DNA of 64,000 bases from Stutzerimonas stutzeri (GTDB lineage Bacteria; Pseudomonadota; Gammaproteobacteria; Pseudomonadales; Pseudomonadaceae). The DNA is taken from the NCBI RefSeq assembly GCF_002890915.1, contig NZ_POUT01000007.1, forward strand, positions 210,798 through 274,797, read 5' to 3'. The number at the start of each line of letters is the position of its first letter. Positions within the stretch are counted from its first letter, which is position 1. The notes beneath the pieces are model-generated. The model worked only from the letters and a program-made list of their open reading frames with translations, made no database searches and had not been told where the DNA came from. Shown here piece after piece: positions 28,773 through 36,960 of the stretch. The position numbers and the translations under genes are program-made.

Positions 28773-28786
28773 TTGATCGCAGACAA
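28773..28786. promoter_or_regulatory. weak FNR/DNR box in dnr2-nrdD intergenic region
   Basis: TTGATCGCAGACAA: first half perfect, second half (GACAA) with two mismatches. It lies 67 bases upstream of the second dnr-type gene and may serve it. Confidence 0.5.
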
Positions 28787-28839
28787 GTCTGCCCGCTGTC
28801 GCTGGACGCGGGAGGCTTTCATCGTTTGCCGGAGCAAGC

Positions 28840-28853
28840 TTGACGGTGGTCAA
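28840..28853 (+). promoter_or_regulatory. FNR/DNR box for nrdD
   Basis: TTGACGGTGGTCAA, a symmetric TTGAC-N4-GTCAA. It lies 86 bases upstream of the nrdD start and would make the class III reductase anaerobically induced. Confidence 0.78.
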
Positions 28854-28939
28854 TTCGATATTCGCTCCATCCGCCTAAAGTCACACCATATTGTGTTTTT
28901 CTGATTTGTTCGCAACTACATATGGTGATGGAGGCAGGA

Positions 28940-30949
28940 ATGGCCTGGCAGGCTGAAACGGTGGGGCCGGTGTCGCTGCGCAAGCGCGACGGGCGTCTGG
29001 TGGGCTTCGAGCTGGACAAGATCGGGCGTGCCATCGCGGCGGCCGGCGCCGCCACCGGCGAGTTCGCATCCCCGGTGGCGCAGGCGCTGGCCGACGACGT
29101 TCGGCAGCAACTGGCGGCGCAGGCGACCGTCGAGGTCGAGCAGGTGCAGGATCGCGTCGAGCACGCGCTGATGGAGGCCGGCTACTTCGACACCGCGCGC
29201 GCCTACATCGTCTACCGCGAGCGCCACGGCCGGCTGCGCCGCGATCGCAAGGCCATCGTCGATGTCGCCGCCTCGATGAACGAGTACCTCAGCCGCGAAG
29301 ACTGGCGCGTGCGCGCCAATGCCAACCAGGGCTATTCGCTCGGCGGGCTGATCCTCAACGTCTCCGGCAAGGTCACCGCCAACTACTGGCTGGACGAGGT
29401 CTACAGCCCGGAGATCGGCGCCGCCCATCGCGAGGGCGACCTGCACATCCACGACCTGGACATGCTCGCCGGCTACTGCGCCGGCTGGTCGCTGCGCACG
29501 CTGCTCAACGAGGGCTTCAACGGCATTCCCGGGCGGGTCGAGGCGGGCCCGCCGAAGCATTTGTCCAGCGCCCTCGGGCAGATGGTCAACTTCCTCGGCA
29601 CGCTGCAGAACGAATGGGCCGGCGCGCAGGCGTTCAGCTCCTTCGATACCTATCTCGCGCCCTTCGTGCGCAAGGACCGCCTCGGCTACGACGAAGTGCG
29701 CCAGGCCATCCAGGAGTTCATCTACAACCTCAACGTGCCGTCGCGTTGGGGTACCCAGACGCCCTTCACCAACCTGACCTTCGACTGGGTCTGCCCGCAG
29801 GACCTGCGCGAGCAGATCCCCTATATCGGCGGCGAGGAGATGCCCTTCGCCTACGGCGAGCTGCAGGCCGAGATGGAGCTGATCAACCGCGCCTACATCG
29901 AGGTGATGCAGGCCGGCGACGGCCTCGGCCGGGTGTTCACCTTCCCGATCCCGACCTACAACATCACCCACGACTTCCCCTGGGATAGCGAGAACGCCGG
30001 GCGACTGTTCGAGATGACCGCGCGCTACGGCCTGCCGTACTTCCAGAACTTCCTCAACTCGGACATGCAGCCCAACCAGGTGCGCTCCATGTGCTGCCGC
30101 CTGCAGCTGGACGTGCGCGAACTGCTCAAGCGCGGTGGCGGGCTGTTCGGCTCGGCCGAGCAGACCGGCTCGCTCGGCGTGGTGACCATCAACTGCGCGC
30201 GCCTGGGTTACCTGCACGCCGGCGACAAGGCGGCGTTGCTGGAACACCTGGATGCGCTGCTGGAGATGGCGCGGCAGAGCCTGGAGGTCAAGCGCAAGGT
30301 CATCCAGCACCACATGGATGCCGGGCTCTATCCGTACACCAAGCGTTACCTCGGTACTTTGCGCAACCATTTCTCCACCATCGGCGTGAACGGCCTGCAC
30401 GAGATGCTGCGCAACTTCACCGATGACAGCGAGGGGCTGCACACCGCGGCCGGTCGGGCGCTGGCCATCGAGCTGCTCGATCACGTGCGGGCGCGGCTGG
30501 TGCAGTTCCAGGAGGACACCGGGCATCTGTACAACCTGGAGGCGACGCCGGCCGAAGGCACCACCTACCGCTTCGCCAAGGAGGACAAGAAGCGCTTTCC
30601 CGACATCCTCCAGGCCGGCACGGCCGAGGCGCCGTACTACACCAACTCCTCGCAGCTGCCGGTGGGCTTCACCGACGATCCGTTCGAGGCGCTGGCGCTG
30701 CAGGACGAACTGCAGTGCAAGTACACCGGCGGCACTGTGCTGCACCTGTACATGGCCGAGCGGATTTCCTCGGCCGAGGCCTGCAAGAAGCTGGTGCGCA
30801 ACGCCCTGTCGCGCTTCCGCCTGCCGTACCTGACGGTGACGCCGACCTTCTCGATCTGCCCGGTGCACGGCTACCTGGCCGGAGAGCACGAGTTCTGCCC
30901 GAAATGCGACGAGGCGCTGCTGCAAAAACAGCAGGATTGCTGCGCCTGA
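28940..30949 (+). CDS. nrdD: class III anaerobic ribonucleotide reductase large chain, lacking its glycyl-radical tail
   Basis: A protein of 669 residues. An N-terminal ATP-cone (SLRKRDGRLVGFELDKIGRA) is followed by the ten-stranded barrel typical of NrdD (HIHDLDMLAGYCAGWSLRTL). The C terminus has the zinc site (ICPVHG and FCPKCDE) but ends right after it (QKQQDCCA). The glycyl-radical motif normally found after the zinc site is absent and instead lies in the separate ORF at 31056. I chose ATG 28940 because GGAGG is five bases upstream. It should reduce ribonucleoside triphosphates anaerobically only with that second piece. Confidence 0.93.
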   Translation: MAWQAETVGPVSLRKRDGRLVGFELDKIGRAIAAAGAATGEFASPVAQALADDVRQQLAAQATVEVEQVQDRVEHALMEAGYFDTARAYIVYRERHGRLRRDRKAIVDVAASMNEYLSREDWRVRANANQGYSLGGLILNVSGKVTANYWLDEVYSPEIGAAHREGDLHIHDLDMLAGYCAGWSLRTLLNEGFNGIPGRVEAGPPKHLSSALGQMVNFLGTLQNEWAGAQAFSSFDTYLAPFVRKDRLGYDEVRQAIQEFIYNLNVPSRWGTQTPFTNLTFDWVCPQDLREQIPYIGGEEMPFAYGELQAEMELINRAYIEVMQAGDGLGRVFTFPIPTYNITHDFPWDSENAGRLFEMTARYGLPYFQNFLNSDMQPNQVRSMCCRLQLDVRELLKRGGGLFGSAEQTGSLGVVTINCARLGYLHAGDKAALLEHLDALLEMARQSLEVKRKVIQHHMDAGLYPYTKRYLGTLRNHFSTIGVNGLHEMLRNFTDDSEGLHTAAGRALAIELLDHVRARLVQFQEDTGHLYNLEATPAEGTTYRFAKEDKKRFPDILQAGTAEAPYYTNSSQLPVGFTDDPFEALALQDELQCKYTGGTVLHLYMAERISSAEACKKLVRNALSRFRLPYLTVTPTFSICPVHGYLAGEHEFCPKCDEALLQKQQDCCA

Positions 30950-30956
30950 TCACTTG

Positions 30957-31018
30957 TCGGTGCCCGCTTGCGAGCGATGCTTCTGCAGCTGCCAACGCTC
31001 GCCGCAAGCGGGCTCCTA
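30957..31018. repeat. REP-like inverted repeat between nrdD and the glycyl-radical ORF
   Basis: GCCCGCTTGCGAGCG near 30962-30976 pairs with CGCTCGCCGCAAGCGGGC near 30997-31014. Its presence shows that the gap after nrdD is true intergenic DNA, not a simple frameshift. Confidence 0.7.
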
Positions 31019-31055
31019 CGACTTTTCTCTTTCACCCAAGCAATGGAGCGACACC

Positions 31056-31211
31056 ATGAGCCAAGCGACCCAACTGCCCGAGAACCAACGCCAGCGCTGC
31101 GAAGTCTGGACCCGCGTGATGGGCTATCACCGCCCGGTCGCCGCCTTCAATCCGGGCAAGCAGTCCGAGCATCGCGAGCGGCTGCATTTCACCGAAGCGG
31201 CCACGCGGTGA
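31056..31211 (+). CDS. stand-alone glycyl-radical domain of class III ribonucleotide reductase
   Basis: A 51-residue ORF containing CEVWTRVMGYHRPVAAFNPGK. In typical NrdD proteins the motif R-V-x-G-Y with the radical glycine sits at the extreme C terminus, directly after the zinc site; here it is a separate protein. GGAG stands seven bases before ATG 31056. Its stop overlaps the GTG start of nrdG (GTGA), so it is co-translated with the activase that would install the radical. It is comparable in idea to the spare glycyl domain GrcA/YfiD of pyruvate formate-lyase, except that here the main chain lacks the domain altogether. Confidence 0.85.
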   Translation: MSQATQLPENQRQRCEVWTRVMGYHRPVAAFNPGKQSEHRERLHFTEAATR

Positions 31212-31903
31212 CCGCAACACTGCGCGTCGGGGGGCTGGTCCCCCTGACCACCCTGGATTTTCCCGATCATCTGGCCTGCGTGCTGTTCTGCCAGGGCTGC
31301 GGCTGGCGCTGCCGCTACTGCCACAACCCGCAGCTGATTCCCGCCTGTGGCGGCGAGGAAAAGCCCTGGGCGGAGATTCTCGCCTTCCTCGAGCAGCGCG
31401 TCGGCCTGCTCGAGGCGGTGGTATTCAGCGGCGGCGAGCCGACCCTGCAGAGCGCGCTGCCGGAGGCCATTGCCCAGGTGCGTGCGCTGGGCTACAAGGT
31501 CGGGCTGCACAGCGCCGGGATCAAGCCGAAGCTGTTCGCCCAGGTGCTGCCGCTGGTGGACTGGGTCGGTTTCGACGTCAAGGCATTGCCCGAACAGAGC
31601 ACGGCGATCACCGGTGTCGAGGGCAGCGGCAAGGCCAACTGGAAGAGCCTCGAACACCTGCTGGAAAGTGGCGTCGAGCATGAGTGCCGAACCACCGTGC
31701 ACTGGCAGCTGTTCGATGCGAACACGCTTTGGGACATGGCCCAGCGCTTGCGCCGGCTGGGTGTCGAGCGCTTCGCCGTGCAGTGCGTGCGCACCGCGCG
31801 GATGCTCGACGACAGCCTCGCCGACAGCCGCGCGCCGTACGATCAGCAACGCCTGTGGGAGCGCCTGGACAGGTTGTTTCCGTCGTTCGTGGTCCGTGGT
31901 TAA
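31208..31903 (+). CDS. nrdG: anaerobic ribonucleotide reductase activating protein NrdG
   Basis: A 231-residue radical SAM activase. The cluster motif CGWRCRYC (CxxxCxxC) lies near residue 34, with an additional Cys pair before it, and FSGGEPTLQ follows. It generates the glycyl radical on NrdD. The start is a GTG at 31208 overlapping the stop of the glycyl-radical ORF; no ATG fits. The 3' end meets an inverted repeat and then the convergent ftr operon. Confidence 0.9.
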   Translation: MTATLRVGGLVPLTTLDFPDHLACVLFCQGCGWRCRYCHNPQLIPACGGEEKPWAEILAFLEQRVGLLEAVVFSGGEPTLQSALPEAIAQVRALGYKVGLHSAGIKPKLFAQVLPLVDWVGFDVKALPEQSTAITGVEGSGKANWKSLEHLLESGVEHECRTTVHWQLFDANTLWDMAQRLRRLGVERFAVQCVRTARMLDDSLADSRAPYDQQRLWERLDRLFPSFVVRG

Positions 31904-31907
31904 GCGG

Positions 31908-31970
31908 TGTAGGTTGGGGTGAGGCGCGCCTCGCTCGTTGGGCTTCGCTGCGCTCAACCCAACCTACCTG
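31908..31970. repeat. inverted repeat between nrdG and ftrD
   Basis: GTAGGTTGGG at the left pairs with CCCAACCTAC at the right, with CGTTGGGCTTCGCTGCGCTC inside. It is the same family as the repeat after nirH. It probably acts as a two-way terminator between convergent genes. Confidence 0.7.
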
Positions 31971-31992
31971 CTGGCCTGAAGCAGGGTGGGGC

Positions 31993-33369
31993 TCAGCTCC
32001 AGCCCCAGAACTGCAGCCACCAGCCATAGCCCACCAGCGCGCAGCCGGCGCCGACGCAGGCGAATGCCAGCAGGCGGCGCAGGCCGTTGGCGCCGTGGCG
32101 GCCGATGACGTTCCAGGCCAGGTACAGGCTCCAGGCCACGGCGCCGATCAGCAGCGCCGCGCGTGCCGGCTGCGCCCAGGCCAGCAGGAAGCCTTCGTAG
32201 CGCAGCAGTTTCACCGTGGTGGCGGACAGGCCGAGGAACAGCCCGGCGCCGCCGAGAGGCGTCAGGGCCAGGGCCAGGTGCTGGAAGACGTTGTCGCCCC
32301 GGCGCATCGAGCGCACCGCGCCGCGCAGCAGCAGCCATAGCGCGCCGCCGATCAGCAGCGAACTGCCGAAGATGTAGGTCAGGATCACCGCGCCGTCGAG
32401 CCAGGTGAAGGCGTCGTTGGCCTGCGGATAATGGGTCAGCAGCCACCAGGGCGCGTTGGCCTCCAGCGGCCAGAAGATGTCGCGTTCCACCAGCCATTCC
32501 GCCGCCGCCTGCTTGAGGGCGATGAACCAGGGGCTGACCGTCCACTGGAAGGCGCCCATGGCCAGGCCGATCATGCCGAACAGCAGCAGCGTGCTGTCCC
32601 AGTGATCGCCCTTGTGCTGGCCGCCGACGATGAGGATTTCCGTGTTGGGCGAACGCGCGCTCAACTGCACGGCGCCGCGCTGACCGCTGCAGCGGCCGCA
32701 GGCATGGCAATCGGCGTTGCCCTGCATGCGGCGGATGTCGATCAAGGGCGCACAGTTGGGCGTCGGCAGATGCGGCTCGCGGTTCTCCAGCCAGCGTTGT
32801 TCGTCGACCTTGTAGTGCACCGGCGCCAGCCGGGCGAGCAGGGCGAACACGCCGCTGACCGGGCACAGATGGCGGCACCAGACACGCTTGCCGCGGCCGT
32901 AGAGAAAGCCCACCAGCATCGCCGCGACGGTGGAGCCGCCGAGGATCAGCAGTGCCGCCTGGGCGTAGTCGTAGACGCTGATCAGCTGGCCGTAGACGGT
33001 GGTGAGAATGAAGGCGATGGTCGGCCAGCCGCTCCAGCGGATCCAGCGCGGCGTGCGCTTGTTCAGCCCGCGCCAGCTGATCCACTCGCTGAGCGAGCCT
33101 TCCGGGCAGAGCACGCCGCACCACAGGCGGCCGAAGAAGATCATCGACAGCAGCACGAACGGCCACCACAGGCCCCAGAAGATGAACTGCGCCAGCAGCG
33201 TGAGGTTGTCGAGCATGCCTGCCTGGGCCGGCGGCAAGTCGAGGAAGGCGGGGATCACCAGCAGGGTCAGGTAGAAGCCGACCACCAGCCACTGCAGCGT
33301 GCGAATGGCCTTCGCATGCTGGCGCAGCAGATCGCCGAGTCGCGCCAGCCACGGCGCCTGGGTGATCAC
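31993..33369 (-). CDS. FtrD-like polyferredoxin membrane protein of iron uptake system
   Basis: A protein of about 458 residues with several membrane helices and NapH/NosR-like cysteine motifs (WCGVLCPEGS, WCRHLCPVSG, CHACGRC) for 4Fe-4S clusters. In FtrABCD-type ferrous iron systems FtrD is the electron-transfer partner of the permease. I chose GTG 33369, which overlaps the permease stop as GTGA and has GAGG upstream; ATG 33420 would overlap the permease by 55 bases and lacks an RBS. Last gene of the operon. Confidence 0.82.
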   Translation of the reverse strand: MITQAPWLARLGDLLRQHAKAIRTLQWLVVGFYLTLLVIPAFLDLPPAQAGMLDNLTLLAQFIFWGLWWPFVLLSMIFFGRLWCGVLCPEGSLSEWISWRGLNKRTPRWIRWSGWPTIAFILTTVYGQLISVYDYAQAALLILGGSTVAAMLVGFLYGRGKRVWCRHLCPVSGVFALLARLAPVHYKVDEQRWLENREPHLPTPNCAPLIDIRRMQGNADCHACGRCSGQRGAVQLSARSPNTEILIVGGQHKGDHWDSTLLLFGMIGLAMGAFQWTVSPWFIALKQAAAEWLVERDIFWPLEANAPWWLLTHYPQANDAFTWLDGAVILTYIFGSSLLIGGALWLLLRGAVRSMRRGDNVFQHLALALTPLGGAGLFLGLSATTVKLLRYEGFLLAWAQPARAALLIGAVAWSLYLAWNVIGRHGANGLRRLLAFACVGAGCALVGYGWWLQFWGWS

Positions 33370-34223
33370 ACCGGCCTCGCGGCCAGCTGTGCCTGTGGCC
33401 TCGGAGTGAGCCAGAACCATGCCGCGAGCCAGTACAGGCCCAGGATCAGCGCGGCCGCCAGCGAAGGCATGGCGCGATAGCCGGTGAGGCCGGCGAGCGT
33501 GCCGCCCAGCGCACTGCCGTCATCCAGCAGGGCGGAGGTATCCCAGAGCGGATCGCCGAAGACGCTATAGAGCAGTTCCGGCACGTCCATGCCCATCAGC
33601 TGGCCGCTGAAGCGGTCGAGCGCGGCCATCAGCAGGGCCCCGCCGAGCAGCAGCAACATCACTTCGCTGACCTGGAAGAAACGCCGCCAGCTGAAGTAGC
33701 GGCTGCCGGCCTGCAACACGGCATAGCTGAGCAGGGCGAGAGCGAAGCCCAGCACGCCGCCGATGACGAACCCGGCGAGGTCCTGGCCCTGCTGCTGGTT
33801 GCCGATACCGTAGAGAAACACCACCGTCTCGCTGCCTTCGCGGCCGACCGCGAGCATGGCGAGCAGCAGCAGGCCGATGCCGCTGCCCTGGCCGAGCTTT
33901 TCCGCCGCGCTGTTCTGCAGGCTGCTCTTCAGGGTACGGCCGTGACGGTGCATCCAGCCGACCATGTGCAGGATCAGCAGGCTGGCGGCCAGCAGCATCG
34001 CGCACTGGAACCATTCGCCCGCGCTGCCGGCGAGCCAATCCCCGGCCTGCAGGATGCCCCAGCCCAACGCGCTGGCCAGGCCCAGGCCGGCGGCTACGCC
34101 CGCCCAGAGCATGCGCAGCGCGCCGGCCGCGCCCGGTTGCTGGCGCAGCCAGGCATGCAGAATGCCGATGACCAGCAGGGCCTCGATGCTTTCACGCCAG
34201 ACGATGAACATGGATTGGCCCAT
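33366..34223 (-). CDS. FTR1-family iron permease (FtrC/EfeU type)
   Basis: A 285-residue membrane protein with about seven helices and two REGxE-type iron motifs: RESIE (residues 10-14, a Gly-to-Ser variant) and REGSE in the fourth helix. These glutamates carry iron across the membrane in FTR1 proteins. It belongs to the P19-cupredoxin-permease-ferredoxin operon. The end overlaps ftrD. Confidence 0.9.
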   Translation of the reverse strand: MGQSMFIVWRESIEALLVIGILHAWLRQQPGAAGALRMLWAGVAAGLGLASALGWGILQAGDWLAGSAGEWFQCAMLLAASLLILHMVGWMHRHGRTLKSSLQNSAAEKLGQGSGIGLLLLAMLAVGREGSETVVFLYGIGNQQQGQDLAGFVIGGVLGFALALLSYAVLQAGSRYFSWRRFFQVSEVMLLLLGGALLMAALDRFSGQLMGMDVPELLYSVFGDPLWDTSALLDDGSALGGTLAGLTGYRAMPSLAAALILGLYWLAAWFWLTPRPQAQLAARPV

Positions 34224-34248
34224 GGATGTGCTCCTCGCTACTTGCTTA

Positions 34249-34587
34249 CTACTTGGCGATGATCTCGCCTTCGGGAAGATCCATATGGAATTCGTCGAAG
34301 AATGGGTAGCGGCCCGGCTTCAGCGGATGGATCACGACGAAGGAGGTCACGCCCGGCGACAGCACCTTCTCGATGCGCAGCGGCGTGCTCTCGAATTCGG
34401 TCGGTCCGCTGCCGGCGTTGTGCACGATGATCTTGAAGCGCTGGCGGGCCGGCACCTCCAGGGTCGCCGGTTCGAAATGGCCATCGCGGATGGTCAGCTC
34501 ATACGTCGGCAGGGCGGCCTGGGCCGTGCCGGCGAGCCCGGCCAGCAGCGGCAGGACGCCGAGCAGCGTGCGCCCGGCGCGGCACAT
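34249..34587 (-). CDS. periplasmic cupredoxin of iron uptake (FtrB type)
   Basis: A 112-residue protein with a signal peptide (to about residue 24) and a cupredoxin-like fold. In FtrABCD systems this protein is thought to oxidise ferrous iron before transport. The usual Cys of type I copper sites is not evident; His and Met residues (VIHPLKPGRYPFFDEFHMD) may bind the metal. Its start overlaps the stop of the P19-type gene. Confidence 0.85.
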   Translation of the reverse strand: MCRAGRTLLGVLPLLAGLAGTAQAALPTYELTIRDGHFEPATLEVPARQRFKIIVHNAGSGPTEFESTPLRIEKVLSPGVTSFVVIHPLKPGRYPFFDEFHMDLPEGEIIAK

Positions 34588-35120
34588 CAGTAGCCACCCT
34601 TCTTGCCGATGCCGGCATAGGTGAATTCGTAGTGCAGCTCGCAGCCTTCGAACCAGGGCGCGACGCCGGTCTCCTTGTCGGTGTGGCGACCGAACATGTT
34701 ATGCCCCGAGCCCGGCGGCAGGATCTTGTAGGTCAGCTGGTACTTGCCGGGGCCGAGCAGCTTGACGTTGTCGCCGTAGTGCGGCCCGTCGTTGGCCACC
34801 ATCGGGTGGAAGTCGCCCTCGACCACTTGCTCCGAACCGCTCTTGCGCAGCTCGTAGCGGATGCTCAGGTAGGGGACGAAGCTGCCTTCCTGCCAACCGT
34901 TACGGTTGTCCTCGGTGGCGCTGATGTCCGCTTCCAGGTGCACGTCGGATTCCGCCGCGGCACGCATCATGCCCGGTGGGTCCATTTCGACCGGCTGCAA
35001 GTACACTGCGCCGACTTCCATGCCGCCACACTGCTGTGGCTCGCCGATGGGATATTCCTTCGCCTGGGCGAGCGGGGTGAGGAGCAACGAGGTGATGGCC
35101 AGGGTGGCGGGAATGCGCAT
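34587..35120 (-). CDS. periplasmic iron-binding protein, P19/FtrA (Tp34) family
   Basis: A 177-residue protein with a signal peptide (to AQA, about residue 20) and the P19 family features: EYPIGEP, GMEVGAVYLQPVEMDPPG, HLEADI and a Met/His-rich GSGHNMFGRHTD for metal binding. It captures ferrous iron for the FTR1 permease. ATG 35120 has GGAGG six bases upstream. First gene of the operon, with a Fur-type box about 53 bases upstream. Confidence 0.9.
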   Translation of the reverse strand: MRIPATLAITSLLLTPLAQAKEYPIGEPQQCGGMEVGAVYLQPVEMDPPGMMRAAAESDVHLEADISATEDNRNGWQEGSFVPYLSIRYELRKSGSEQVVEGDFHPMVANDGPHYGDNVKLLGPGKYQLTYKILPPGSGHNMFGRHTDKETGVAPWFEGCELHYEFTYAGIGKKGGY

Positions 35121-35172
35121 TGGAGCCTCCGGAAACGGGAAATGACGGAGCGAGGGTCGCACTTGCGGCTCC

Positions 35173-35191
35173 GAATGATAATGATTCGCGT
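35173..35191 (-). promoter_or_regulatory. Fur box for the ftr operon
   Basis: GAATGATAATGATTCGCGT resembles the 19-base Fur consensus (GATAATGATAATCATTATC), especially the central TGATAATGATT. It lies just upstream of the P19-type gene, so the operon should be induced by iron limitation. Confidence 0.72.
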
Positions 35192-35389
35192 CAATTTATG
35201 AAGAAATATTTTGTTACGGCCGCTCCGCAGTGCGCGGTATTTGCCAGCAGAACGCCACAATGGCGGGCGTTGCACGCCAAGGTGCGGCGTGTCGTCACAG
35301 GGGCGCCGCGGTCGGGGTGCACGGCGCTTCGGCGAACCCGCGGGCGCCAGTTCCTCTAAGATATTGCACCTTTCGCATCCGGGGACTCC

Positions 35390-36814
35390 ATGCAACCGCC
35401 CGTTCCGCTCGACGCCCGCACCGCCCGAATCCTGCCGTGGCTGGTGGCCATCGCCTTCTTCATGCAGACCCTGGACGGCACTATCCTCAACACCGCGCTG
35501 CCGGCGATGGCGCGCGATCTGGCCGAGGACCCGCTGCGCATGCAGGGCGTGGTCATCGCCTACATGCTCACCGTCGCGCTGTTGATCCCGGCGTCCGGCT
35601 GGATCGCCGACCGCTTCGGCAGCCGGCGCATTTTCGTCGTCGCCATCGTGCTGTTTTCCCTGGGCTCGCTGTTCTGCGCGCTGTCGACCAGCTTCAACCA
35701 GCTGGTGACTTCCCGCGTCCTGCAGGCCCTTGGCGGCGCGCTGATGCTGCCGGTGGGGCGGCTGGTGGTGCTGCGCGCCTTCCCGCGCAGCGAGTTCGTG
35801 CGGATCATGGCGTTCATCGCGCTGCCGGGGCTGGTCGGTCCGCTGCTGGGGCCGACCCTCGGCGGCTGGCTGGTGGAATACGCGTCCTGGCACTGGATCT
35901 TCCTGATCAACCTGCCGGTGGGTGTGGTCGGTTGCCTTGCCGCGTTGCGCTTCATGCCGGACCTCAAGGGCGCCGAGCGGGTGCGCTTCGATAGCCTGGG
36001 GTTCCTGCTGTTCGGTGCGGCGATGGTGCTCATCACCATCGCCCTGGAGGGGCTCGGCGAGTTGCACATGCCGCATGCGCGGGTCACGTTGCTGCTGTTC
36101 GGCGGCGTGGCCTGCATGACCGCCTACTGGTTGCGCGCCGGGCGCATCGATGCCCCGCTGTTCAGCCCCGCGCTGTTTCGTACGCGCAGCTTCGCCGTGG
36201 GGATCTTCGGCAACCTGTTCGCCCGCCTGGGCGGCGGGGCGCTGCCGTTCCTGCTGCCGCTGCTGTTGCAGGTGGCGCTGGGCTATTCGCCGGCTCAGGC
36301 GGGCATGAGCATGATCCCGCTGGCACTGGGCGCCATGGCGGTGAAGTCGCTGGCCAAGCCGATCATCGATCGCCTCGGCTACCGTCGGCTGCTGATCGGC
36401 AACACGCTATTGCTCGGCAGCCTCATCGCCAGCCTGGCGACCATCAGCGGGCAGACGCCGACCTGGTTCCTGCTGCTGCACCTGGGCCTGATCGGCATGG
36501 TCAACTCCATGCAGTTCACCGCGATGAATACCGTGACCCTGGTCGGCCTCAGCAATGCCGACGCCAGTAGCGGCAACAGCCTGCTCTCGGTGGTGGTGCA
36601 ACTGTCGATGAGCCTCGGCGTGGCCACCGCCGGTGCGCTGCTCGGGGGCTTCACGGTGAGCGGGGCGCAAGGCGACGAGGTGCTCAGGGCGTTCCAGCTG
36701 ACCTTCCTCAGCGTCGGCGCCATGGCCATGCTGGCGGCGGCGCTGTTCCTGCAGTTGGACAGCCGCGACCCCAGTCATTCCGAGGAAAGGCGCCCGGTCG
36801 ATGTCGCCGAGTGA
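35390..36814 (+). CDS. DHA2-family MFS drug exporter (MdtD/EmrB type)
   Basis: A 474-residue protein with 14 predicted helices. The DHA2 motif C (GPTLGGWL), the early LDGTILNTALPAMA and motif A (GWIADRFGSRR) are clear. It resembles MdtD (YegB) and should export drugs or metabolites with proton exchange. It is divergent from the ftr operon across a 270-base gap that holds the Fur box near the ftr side. Confidence 0.88.
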   Translation: MQPPVPLDARTARILPWLVAIAFFMQTLDGTILNTALPAMARDLAEDPLRMQGVVIAYMLTVALLIPASGWIADRFGSRRIFVVAIVLFSLGSLFCALSTSFNQLVTSRVLQALGGALMLPVGRLVVLRAFPRSEFVRIMAFIALPGLVGPLLGPTLGGWLVEYASWHWIFLINLPVGVVGCLAALRFMPDLKGAERVRFDSLGFLLFGAAMVLITIALEGLGELHMPHARVTLLLFGGVACMTAYWLRAGRIDAPLFSPALFRTRSFAVGIFGNLFARLGGGALPFLLPLLLQVALGYSPAQAGMSMIPLALGAMAVKSLAKPIIDRLGYRRLLIGNTLLLGSLIASLATISGQTPTWFLLLHLGLIGMVNSMQFTAMNTVTLVGLSNADASSGNSLLSVVVQLSMSLGVATAGALLGGFTVSGAQGDEVLRAFQLTFLSVGAMAMLAAALFLQLDSRDPSHSEERRPVDVAE

Positions 36815-36960
36815 GCCGGCTGCCGCTGCTCGGCGTCGCGCCGGTGCTGGCGGGGTGACGCCGATGGACAAGGAAATGCCGGCCGTTGGGGAGTCGATCC
36901 GGTCCGATGCCAGTCGAAACAAGACGAGCATGCCTGCTAAGCGGAAACAGCGAGAGCGCG

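Noticed and set aside
30949..31056. A frameshift as the reason for the split nrdD
   Set aside because: There are 106 bases with a REP-like repeat between the two pieces, and the small ORF has its own ribosome-binding site and start.
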